DNA from: Peronospora farinosa
Taxonomy: Eukaryota > Oomycota > Peronosporomycetes > Peronosporales > Peronosporaceae
DNA length: 64,000 bases
NCBI GenBank assembly: GCA_947646735.1
Contig: CANTFK010000992.1
Coordinates: 1-64,000 of the forward strand
Direction: 5' to 3'
In this document: positions 55,476 through 64,000 of the stretch, piece after piece
Numbering within the stretch: the first letter of the stretch is position 1
Layout of the letters: each line of letters begins with the position of its first letter
Notes under the pieces: model-generated
Seen by the model: the letters and a program-made list of their open reading frames with translations, nothing else
Databases searched by the model: none
Told to the model about the DNA's origin: nothing
Translations under genes and position numbers: made by a program

Positions 55476-55546
55476 TGCGCCGTCCGGGAATCGAACCCGG
55501 GGCATCTCGTTGGCAACGAGATATTTTACCACTAAACCAACGGCGC
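55476..55546 (-). tRNA. tRNA-Gly (GCC), copy 22
   Basis: Standard, TCGCAT type; end of the two-unit alternation. Confidence 0.95.
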
Positions 55547-55870
55547 TCGCATACACGCAACATCAACATCACCAAAACAAAGCCATGCACTGCAAACCGC
55601 ACACATCGCCTTCAACGGTGATCATCGCGTGCTCCTTCGCTGTCGATCGGCCATCGGCTTTTGGCCGGCAAAGGCGTCAAGAAGCAGTCCAGTGTCAGTC
55701 CCACAACCGGTGATCACCCAGTTGATAGTACCGCCAGCGTAGATATCTCCAGTCCGCGAGAGTTGCTGTATCTCGTGATCGACCTGACCAGTGGTGACAC
55801 CACTGTCGTGTTCTTGTCAATATGACGTAGCATCCTTTTGGCAACCAGCAAGAAGAGCAGCATAAGAGAA

Positions 55871-55941
55871 TGCGCCGTCCGGGAATCGAACCCGGGGCAT
55901 CTCGTTGGCAACGAGATATTTTACCACTAAACCAACGGCGC
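55871..55941 (-). tRNA. tRNA-Gly (GCC), copy 23
   Basis: Standard; the spacer family changes just to its right. Confidence 0.95.
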
Positions 55942-56266
55942 TCGCATACACGCAACATCAACATCACCAAAACAAAGCCATGCACTGCCAACCGCACACA
56001 TCGCCTACAACGGTGCTCATCGCGTGCTCCTTCGCTGTCGATCGGCCATCGGCTTTCGGCCGGCACAAGGCGTCAAGAAGCAGTCCAGTGCCAGTCCCAC
56101 AACCAGTGATCACCCAGTTGGTAGTACCGCCAGCGTAGACAGCTCCAGTCCGCGAGAGTTGGTGTATCTCACGATCAACCTGACCAGTGGTGACACCACT
56201 GTCGTGTTCTTGTCAATATGACGTAGCATCCTTTTGGCAACCAGCAAGAAGAGCAGCATAAGAGAA

Positions 56267-56337
56267 TGCGCCGTCCGGGAATCGAACCCGGGGCATCTCG
56301 TTGGCAACGAGATATTTTACCACTAAACCAACGGCGC
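56267..56337 (-). tRNA. tRNA-Gly (GCC), copy 24
   Basis: Standard; from this copy on the unit is 396-397 bp. Confidence 0.95.
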
Positions 56338-56662
56338 TCGCATACACGCAACATCAACATCACCAAAACAAAGCCATGCACTGCCAACCGCACACATCGC
56401 CTACAACGGTGCTCACCGCGTGCTCCTTCGCTGTCCATCGGCCATCGGCTTTCGGCCGGCACAAGGCGTCAAGAAGCAGTCCAGTGCCAGTCCCACAACC
56501 AGTGATCACCCAGTTGGTAGTACCGCCAGCGTAGACAGCTCCAGTCCGCGAGAGTTGGTGTATCTCACGATCAACCTGACCAGTGGTGACACCACTGTCG
56601 TGTTCTTGTCAACATGACGTAGCATCCTTTTGGCAACCAGCAAGAAGAGCAGCATAAGTGAA

Positions 56663-56733
56663 TGCGCCGTCCGGGAATCGAACCCGGGGCATCTCGTTGG
56701 CAACGAGATATTTTACCACTAAACCAACGGCGC
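56663..56733 (-). tRNA. tRNA-Gly (GCC), copy 25
   Basis: Standard; GTGAATG 3' flank. Confidence 0.95.
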
Positions 56734-57058
56734 TCGCATACACGCAACATCAACATCACCAAAACAAAGCCATGCACTGCCAACCGCACACATCGCCTAC
56801 AACGGTGCTCATCGCGTGCTCCTTCGCTGTCCATCGGCCATCGGCTTTCGGCCGGCACAAGGCGTCAAGAAGCAGTCCAGTGCCAGTCCCACAACCAGTG
56901 ATCACCCAGTTGGTAGTACCGCCAGCGTAGACAGCTCCAGTCCGCGAGAGTTGGTGTATCTCGTGATCAACCTGACCAGTGGTGACACCACTGTCGTGTT
57001 CTTGTCAATATGACGTAGCATCCTTTTGGCAACCAGCAAGAAGAGCAGCATAAGTGAA

Positions 57059-57129
57059 TGCGCCGTCCGGGAATCGAACCCGGGGCATCTCGTTGGCAAC
57101 GAGATATTTTACCACTAAACCAACGGCGC
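57059..57129 (-). tRNA. tRNA-Gly (GCC), copy 26
   Basis: Standard; GTGAATG 3' flank. Confidence 0.95.
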
Positions 57130-57454
57130 TCGCATACACGCAACATCAACATCACCAAAACAAAGCCATGCACTGCCAACCGCACACATCGCCTCCAACG
57201 GTGCTCATCGCGTGCTCCTTCGCTGTCGATCGGCCATCGGCTTTCGGCCGGCACAAGGCGTCAAGAAGCAGTCCAGTGCCAGTCCCACAACCAGTGATCA
57301 CCCAGTTGGTAGTACCGCCAGCGTAGACATCTCCAGTCCGCGAGAGTTGCTGTATCTCGTGATCGACCTGACCAGTGGTGACACCACTGTCGTGTTCTTG
57401 TCAATATGACGTAGCATCCTTTTGGCAACCAGCAAGAAGAGCAGCATAAGTGAA

Positions 57455-57525
57455 TGCGCCGTCCGGGAATCGAACCCGGGGCATCTCGTTGGCAACGAGA
57501 TATTTTACCACTAAACCAACGGCGC
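57455..57525 (-). tRNA. tRNA-Gly (GCC), copy 27
   Basis: Standard; GTGAATG 3' flank. Confidence 0.95.
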
Positions 57526-57850
57526 TCGCATACACGCAACATCAACATCACCAAAACAAAGCCATGCACTGCCAACCGCACACATCGCCTCCAACGGTGC
57601 TCACCGCGTGCTCCTTCGCTGTCGATCGGCCATCGGCTTTTGGCCGGCACAAGGCGTCAAGAAGCAGTCCAGTGCCAGTCCCACAACCAGTGATCACCCA
57701 GTTGGTAGTACCGCCAGCGTAGACAGCTCCAGTCCGCGAGAGTTGCTGTATCTCACGATCAACCTGACCAGTGGTGACACCACTGTCGTGTTCTTGTCAA
57801 CATGACGTAGCATCCTTTTGGCAACCAGCAAGAAGAGCAGCATAAGAGAA

Positions 57851-57921
57851 TGCGCCGTCCGGGAATCGAACCCGGGGCATCTCGTTGGCAACGAGATATT
57901 TTACCACTAAACCAACGGCGC
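57851..57921 (-). tRNA. tRNA-Gly (GCC), copy 28
   Basis: Standard; GAGAATG 3' flank. Confidence 0.95.
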
Positions 57922-58246
57922 TCGCATACACGCAACATCAACATCACCAAAACAAAGCCATGCACTGCCAACCGCACACATCGCCTTCAACGGTGCTCAT
58001 CGCGTGCTCCTTCGCTGTCGATCGGCCATCGGCTTTTGGCCGGCACAAGGCGTCAAGAAGCAGTCCAGTGCCAGTCCCACAACCAGTGATCACCCAGTTG
58101 GTAGTACCGCCAGCGTAGACAGCTCCAGTCCGCGAGAGTTGGTGTATCTCATGATCAACCTGACCAGTGGTGACACCACTGTCGTGTTCTTGTCAACATG
58201 ACGTAGCATCCTTTTGGCAACCAGCAAGAAGAGCAGCATAAGAGAA

Positions 58247-58317
58247 TGCGCCGTCCGGGAATCGAACCCGGGGCATCTCGTTGGCAACGAGATATTTTAC
58301 CACTAAACCAACGGCGC
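58247..58317 (-). tRNA. tRNA-Gly (GCC), copy 29
   Basis: Standard; GAGAATG 3' flank. Confidence 0.95.
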
Positions 58318-58642
58318 TCGCATACACGCAACATCAACATCACCAAAACAAAGCCATGCACTGCCAACCGCACACATCGCCTACAACGGTGCTCACCGCG
58401 TGCTCCTTCGCTGTCCATCGGCCATCGGCTTTCGGCCGGCACAAGGCGTCAAGAAGCAGTCCAGTGCCAGTCCCACAACCAGTGATCACCCAGTTGGTAG
58501 TACCGCCAGCGTAGATATCTCCAGTCCGCGAGAGTTGCTGTATCTCGTGATCAACCTGACCAGTGGTGACACCACTGTCGTGTTCTTGTCAACATGACGT
58601 AGCATCCTTTTGGCAACCAGCAAGAAGAGCAGCATAAGAGAA

Positions 58643-58713
58643 TGCGCCGTCCGGGAATCGAACCCGGGGCATCTCGTTGGCAACGAGATATTTTACCACT
58701 AAACCAACGGCGC
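58643..58713 (-). tRNA. tRNA-Gly (GCC), copy 30
   Basis: Standard; GAGAATG 3' flank. Confidence 0.95.
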
Positions 58714-59038
58714 TCGCATACACGCAACATCAACATCACCAAAACAAAGCCATGCACTGCCAACCGCACACATCGCCTACAACGGTGCTCACCGCGTGCT
58801 CCTTCGCTGTCGATCGGCCATCGGCTTTCGGCCGGCACAAGGCGTCAAGAAGCAGTCCAGTGCCAGTCCCACAACCAGTGATCACCCAGTTGGTAGTACC
58901 GCCAGCGTAGACATCTCCAGTCCGCGAGAGTTGCTGTATCTCACGATCAACCTGACCAGTGGTGACACCACTGTCGTGTTCTTGTCAACATGACGTAGCA
59001 TCCTTTTGGCAACCAGCAAGAAGAGCAGCATAAGTGAA

Positions 59039-59109
59039 TGCGCCGTCCGGGAATCGAACCCGGGGCATCTCGTTGGCAACGAGATATTTTACCACTAAAC
59101 CAACGGCGC
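59039..59109 (-). tRNA. tRNA-Gly (GCC), copy 31
   Basis: Standard; the spacer to its right has an extra T (CTTTCTGGCC), giving a 397-bp unit. Confidence 0.95.
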
Positions 59110-59435
59110 TCGCATACACGCAACATCAACATCACCAAAACAAAGCCATGCACTGCCAACCGCACACATCGCCTACAACGGTGCTCACCGCGTGCTCCTT
59201 CGCTGTCGATCGGCCATCGGCTTTCTGGCCGGCACAAGGCGTCAAGAAGCAGTCCAGTGCCAGTCCCACAACCAGTGATCACCCAGTTGGTAGTACCGCC
59301 AGCGTAGACATCTCCAGTCCGCGAGAGTTGGTGTATCTCGTGATCAACCTGACCAGTGGTGACACCACTGTCGTGTTCTTGTCAATATGACGTAGCATCC
59401 TTTTGGCAACCAGCAAGAAGAGCAGCATAAGAGAA

Positions 59436-59506
59436 TGCGCCGTCCGGGAATCGAACCCGGGGCATCTCGTTGGCAACGAGATATTTTACCACTAAACCAA
59501 CGGCGC
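59436..59506 (-). tRNA. tRNA-Gly (GCC), copy 32
   Basis: Standard; GAGAATG 3' flank. Confidence 0.95.
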
Positions 59507-59831
59507 TCGCATACACGCAACATCAACATCACCAAAACAAAGCCATGCACTGCCAACCGCACACATCGCCTCCAACGGTGCTCACCGCGTGCTCCTTCGC
59601 TGTCGATCGGCCATCGGCTTTCGGCCGGCACAAGGCGTCAAGAAGCAGTCCAGTGCCAGTCCCACAACCAGTGATCACCCAGTTGGTAGTACCGCCAGCG
59701 TAGACAGCTCCAGTCCGCGAGAGTTGGTGTATCTCGTGATCAACCTGACCAGTGGTGACACCACTGTCGTGTTCTTGTCAATATGACGTAGCATCCTTTT
59801 GGCAACCAGCAAGAAGAGCAGCATAAGTGAA

Positions 59832-59902
59832 TGCGCCGTCCGGGAATCGAACCCGGGGCATCTCGTTGGCAACGAGATATTTTACCACTAAACCAACGGC
59901 GC
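59832..59902 (-). tRNA. tRNA-Gly (GCC), copy 33
   Basis: Standard; the spacer to its right repeats the CTTTCTGGCC insertion seen after copy 31, two units away. Confidence 0.95.
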
Positions 59903-60228
59903 TCGCATACACGCAACATCAACATCACCAAAACAAAGCCATGCACTGCCAACCGCACACATCGCCTCCAACGGTGCTCACCGCGTGCTCCTTCGCTGTC
60001 GATCGGCCATCGGCTTTCTGGCCGGCACAAGGCGTCAAGAAGCAGTCCAGTGCCAGTCCCACAACCAGTGATCACCCAGTTGGTAGTACCGCCAGCGTAG
60101 ATATCTCCAGTCCGCGAGAGTTGCTGTATCTCGTGATCAACCTGACCAGTGGTGACACCACTGTCGTGTTCTTGTCAATATGACGTAGCATCCTTTTGGC
60201 AACCAGCAAGAAGAGCAGCATAAGTGAA

Positions 60229-60299
60229 TGCGCCGTCCGGGAATCGAACCCGGGGCATCTCGTTGGCAACGAGATATTTTACCACTAAACCAACGGCGC
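60229..60299 (-). tRNA. tRNA-Gly (GCC), copy 34
   Basis: Standard; 396 bp to the next. Confidence 0.95.
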
Positions 60300-60624
60300 T
60301 CGCATACACGCAACATCAACATCACCAAAACAAAGCCATGCACTGCCAACCGCACACATCGCCTTCAACGGTGCTCATCGCGTGCTCCTTCGCTGTCGAT
60401 CGGCCATCGGCTTTCGGCCGGCACAAGGCGTCAAGAAGCAGTCCAGTGCCAGTCCCACAACCAGTGATCACCCAGTTGGTAGTACCGCCAGCGTAGATAG
60501 CTCCAGTCCGCGAGAGTTGCTGTATCTCGTGATCAACCTGACCAGTGGTGACACCACTGTCGTGTTCTTGTCAATATGACGTAGCATCCTTTTGGCAACC
60601 AGCAAGAAGAGCAGCATAAGTGAA

Positions 60625-60695
60625 TGCGCCGTCCGGGAATCGAACCCGGGGCATCTCGTTGGCAACGAGATATTTTACCACTAAACCAACGGCGC
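60625..60695 (-). tRNA. tRNA-Gly (GCC), copy 35
   Basis: Standard; 396 bp to the next. Confidence 0.95.
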
Positions 60696-61020
60696 TCGCA
60701 TACACGCAACATCAACATCACCAAAACAAAGCCATGCACTGCCAACCGCACACATCGCCTTCAACGGTGCTCATCGCGTGCTCCTTCGCTGTCGATCGGC
60801 CATCGGCTTTCGGCCGGCACAAGGCGTCAAGAAGCAGTCCAGTGCCAGTCCCACAACCAGTGATCACCCAGTTGGTAGTACCGCCAGCGTAGATATCTCC
60901 AGTCCGCGAGAGTTGGTGTATCTCGTGATCAACCTGACCAGTGGTGACACCACTGTCGTGTTCTTGTCAATATGACGTAGCATCCTTTTGGCAACCAGCA
61001 TGAAGAGCAGCATAAGTGAA

Positions 61021-61091
61021 TGCGCCGTCCGGGAATCGAACCCGGGGCATCTCGTTGGCAACGAGATATTTTACCACTAAACCAACGGCGC
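61021..61091 (-). tRNA. tRNA-Gly (GCC), copy 36
   Basis: Standard; 3' flank has the CAGCATGAAGAG variant that continues through copy 41. Confidence 0.95.
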
Positions 61092-61416
61092 TCGCATACA
61101 CGCAACATCAACATCACCAAAACAAAGCCATGCACTGCCAACCGCACACATCGCCTACAACGGTGCTCATCGCGTGCTCCTTCGCTGTCGATCGGCCATC
61201 GGCTTTCGGCCGGCACAAGGCGTCAAGAAGCAGTCCAGTGCCAGTCCCACAACCAGTGATCACCCAGTTGGTAGTACCGCCAGCGTAGACATCTCCAGTC
61301 CGCGAGAGTTGGTGTATCTCGTGATCAACCTGACCAGTGGTGACACCACTGTCGTGTTCTTGTCAACATGACGTAGCATCCTTTTGGCAACCAGCATGAA
61401 GAGCAGCATAAGTGAA

Positions 61417-61487
61417 TGCGCCGTCCGGGAATCGAACCCGGGGCATCTCGTTGGCAACGAGATATTTTACCACTAAACCAACGGCGC
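61417..61487 (-). tRNA. tRNA-Gly (GCC), copy 37
   Basis: Standard; CAGCATGAAGAG variant flank. Confidence 0.95.
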
Positions 61488-61812
61488 TCGCATACACGCA
61501 ACATCAACATCACCAAAACAAAGCCATGCACTGCCAACCGCACACATCGCCTACAACGGTGCTCACCGCGTGCTCCTTCGCTGTCGATCGGCCATCGGCT
61601 TTCGGCCGGCACAAGGCGTCAAGAAGCAGTCCAGTGCCAGTCCCACAACCAGTGATCACTCAGTTGGTAGTACCGCCAGCGTAGACAGCTCCAGTCCGCG
61701 AGAGTTGGTGTATCTCGTGATCAACCTGACCAGTGGTGACACCACTGTCGTGTTCTTGTCAACATGACGTAGCATCCTTTCGGCAACCAGCATGAAGAGC
61801 AGCATAAGTGAA

Positions 61813-61883
61813 TGCGCCGTCCGGGAATCGAACCCGGGGCATCTCGTTGGCAACGAGATATTTTACCACTAAACCAACGGCGC
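61813..61883 (-). tRNA. tRNA-Gly (GCC), copy 38
   Basis: Standard; flank also has CCTTTCGGC and GATCACTCAG variants shared with copies 39 and 40. Confidence 0.95.
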
Positions 61884-62208
61884 TCGCATACACGCAACAT
61901 CAACATCACCAAAACAAAGCCATGCACTGCCAACCGCACACATCGCCTACAACGGTGCTCACCGCGTGCTCCTTCGCTGTCGATCGGCCATCGGCTTTCG
62001 GCCGGCACAAGGCGTCAAGAAGCAGTCCAGTGCCAGTCCCACAACCAGTGATCACTCAGTTGGTAGTACCTCCAGCGTAGACAGCTCCAGTCCGCGAGAG
62101 TTGGTGTATCTCGTGATCAACCTGACCAGTGGTGACACCACTGTCGTGTTCTTGTCAACATGACGTAGCATCCTTTCGGCAACCAGCATGAAGAGCAGCA
62201 TAAGTGAA

Positions 62209-62279
62209 TGCGCCGTCCGGGAATCGAACCCGGGGCATCTCGTTGGCAACGAGATATTTTACCACTAAACCAACGGCGC
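62209..62279 (-). tRNA. tRNA-Gly (GCC), copy 39
   Basis: Standard; CCTTTCGGC variant flank. Confidence 0.95.
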
Positions 62280-62604
62280 TCGCATACACGCAACATCAAC
62301 ATCACCAAAACAAAGCCATGCACTGCCAACCGCACACATCGCCTCCAACGGTGCTCACCGCGTGCTCCTTCGCTGTCGATCGGCCATCGGCTTTCGGCCG
62401 GCACAAGGCGTCAAGAAGCAGTCCAGTGCCAGTCCCACAACCAGTGATCACTCAGTTGGTAGTACCTCCAGCGTAGACAGCTCCAGTCCGCGAGAGTTGG
62501 TGTATCTCACGATCAACCTGACCAGTGGTGACACCACTGTCGTGTTCTTGTCAACATGACGTAGCATCCTTTCGGCAACCAGCATGAAGAGCAGCATAAG
62601 TGAA

Positions 62605-62675
62605 TGCGCCGTCCGGGAATCGAACCCGGGGCATCTCGTTGGCAACGAGATATTTTACCACTAAACCAACGGCGC
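62605..62675 (-). tRNA. tRNA-Gly (GCC), copy 40
   Basis: Standard; CCTTTCGGC variant flank. Confidence 0.95.
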
Positions 62676-63000
62676 TCGCATACACGCAACATCAACATCA
62701 CCAAAACAAAGCCATGCACTGCCAACCGCACACATCGCCTCCAACGGTGCTCACCGCGTGCTCCTTCGCTGTCGATCGGCCATCGGCTTTCGGCCGGCAC
62801 AAGGCGTCAAGAAGCAGTCCAGTGCCAGTCCCACAACCAGTGATCACCCAGTTGGTAGTACCGCCAGCGTAGACAGCTCCAGTCCGCGAGAGTTGGTGTA
62901 TCTCGTGATCAACCTGACCAGTGGTGACACCACTGTCGTGTTCTTGTCAACATGACGTAGCATCCTTTTGGCAACCAGCATGAAGAGCAGCATAAGTGAA

Positions 63001-63071
63001 TGCGCCGTCCGGGAATCGAACCCGGGGCATCTCGTTGGCAACGAGATATTTTACCACTAAACCAACGGCGC
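63001..63071 (-). tRNA. tRNA-Gly (GCC), copy 41
   Basis: Standard; CAGCATGAAGAG flank but CCTTTTGGC restored. Confidence 0.95.
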
Positions 63072-63396
63072 TCGCATACACGCAACATCAACATCACCAA
63101 AACAAAGCCATGCACTGCCAACCGCACACATCGCCTCCAACGGTGCTCATCGCGTGCTCCTTCGCTGTCGATCGGCCATCGGCTTTCGGCCGGCACAAGG
63201 CGTCAAGAAGCAGTCCAGTGCCAGTCCCACAACCAGTGATCACCCAGTTGGTAGTACCGCCAGCGTAGACAGCTCCAGTCCGCGAGAGTTGCTGTATCTC
63301 GTGATCAACCTGACCAGTGGTGACACCACTGTCGTGTTCTTGTCAATATGACGTAGCATCCTTTTGGCAACCAGCAAGAAGAGCAGCATAAGAGAA

Positions 63397-63467
63397 TGCG
63401 CCGTCCGGGAATCGAACCCGGGGCATCTCGTTGGCAACGAGATATTTTACCACTAAACCAACGGCGC
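63397..63467 (-). tRNA. tRNA-Gly (GCC), copy 42
   Basis: Standard; GAGAATG 3' flank. Confidence 0.95.
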
Positions 63468-63792
63468 TCGCATACACGCAACATCAACATCACCAAAACA
63501 AAGCCATGCACTGCCAACCGCACACATCGCCTTCAACGGTGCTCATCGCGTGCTCCTTCGCTGTCGATCGGCCATCGGCTTTTGGCCGGCACAAGGCGTC
63601 AAGAAGCAGTCCAGTGCCAGTCCCACAACCAGTGATCACCCAGTTGGTAGTACCGCCAGCGTAGACAGCTCCAGTCCGCGAGAGTTGGTGTATCTCGTGA
63701 TCAACCTGACCAGTGGTGACACCACTGTCGTGTTCTTGTCAACATGACGTAGCATCCTTTTGGCAACCAGCAAGAAGAGCAGCATAAGTGAA

Positions 63793-63863
63793 TGCGCCGT
63801 CCGGGAATCGAACCCGGGGCATCTCGTTGGCAACGAGATATTTTACCACTAAACCAACGGCGC
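63793..63863 (-). tRNA. tRNA-Gly (GCC), copy 43
   Basis: Standard; the spacer to its right returns to the GGCAAAGGCG type seen at the left of the array, and the window ends inside it. Confidence 0.95.
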
Positions 63864-64000
63864 TCGCATACACGCAACATCAACATCACCAAAACAAAGC
63901 CATGCACTGCCAACCGCACACATCGCCTACAACGGTGCTCATCGCGTGCTCCTTCGCTGTCGATCGGCCATCGGCTTTTGGCCGGCAAAGGCGTCAAGAA

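Larger units (their letters stand above)
46871..64000 (-). repeat. Tandem array of tRNA-Gly units (384-397 bp)
   Basis: Head-to-tail units, each one tRNA-Gly of 71 bp plus a spacer of about 320 bp; 43 complete tRNAs and one truncated. The array continues past the end of the window. Units to the left (to about 55.9 kb) carry CAACCGGTGATC and GGCAAAGGCGTC in the spacer; most units to the right carry CAACCAGTGATC and GGCACAAGGCG. Each spacer has a hairpin CAGTGGTG-A-CACCACTG and a GGCC-rich inverted repeat. No protein-coding content is credible despite many overlapping short frames. Confidence 0.97.

Noticed and set aside
46900..64000. Dozens of 65-134 codon frames repeated through the tRNA array on both strands
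   Set aside because: They read across the tRNA and its spacer, recur only because the unit repeats, and show no protein-like conservation.
47000..64000. CRISPR array
   Set aside because: The repeat unit is about 396 bp and contains a full tRNA; spacers are not unique. The genome is eukaryotic.

Overview
The window looks like nuclear DNA of an oomycete (Peronosporales, Phytophthora or downy-mildew type). Genes carry short GT-AG introns of about 50-90 bp. Two secreted-protein genes have a perfect oomycete initiator (GCTCATTYYNCAWTTT) upstream. The gene set includes a secreted GH7 cellobiohydrolase, a zinc-finger protein with WRKY19-like Cys/His repeats, Copia and chromodomain Gypsy remnants, and the nuclear gene of a mitochondrial Phe-tRNA synthetase. 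I cannot name the species from sequence alone.

Layout. 1-6.6 kb: a degenerate repeat region built around a small hairpin motif, a tRNA-headed SINE-like element, then a large imperfect inverted duplication whose two arms each carry a gene for a secreted protein with the same signal peptide. One copy has expanded into a Lys/Glu/Gln repeat protein, the other into a short Val/Pro repeat protein. Between the arms lie a decayed methylglyoxal-synthase-like reading frame and an LTR fragment. 6.6-10.6 kb: gene-poor, with Helitron-type helicase debris and hairpins. 10.6-40.3 kb: a housekeeping island with a WD40 protein, ribosomal protein L27a, an unknown protein, a divergent protein kinase, a double-AAA ATPase, METTL16, a broken MULE/FAR1 gene, RTEL1 (15 exons), a WRKY19-like zinc-finger protein, UFC1, GH7 cellobiohydrolase, mitochondrial quinolinate synthase, an unknown membrane protein with an internal repeat, uridine phosphorylase and mitochondrial Phe-tRNA synthetase. 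Exon structures were worked out by hand; each joined frame stays open and its length is a multiple of three. 40.3-46.8 kb: rearranged Copia and Gypsy remnants.

46.9-64 kb: the most unusual part. 43 complete tRNA-Gly genes, all on the minus strand, lie in a head-to-tail array with a unit of 384-397 bp (mostly 395-396), and the array runs off the end of the window. Forty copies have anticodon GCC; three near the left edge have ACC, which eukaryotic tRNA-Gly normally avoids. The coding strand has no run of four T after the tRNA until just before the next tRNA, so transcription may cross the spacer. Part of the array has a two-unit higher-order structure, and its left edge is a chimera between a tRNA-like element and half a tRNA-Gly.

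The genes of the central island do not form one pathway. They cover translation (L27a, FARS2, tRNA-Gly), RNA modification (METTL16), genome stability (RTEL1), UFMylation (UFC1), NAD synthesis (quinolinate synthase), pyrimidine salvage (uridine phosphorylase) and plant cell-wall attack (GH7).
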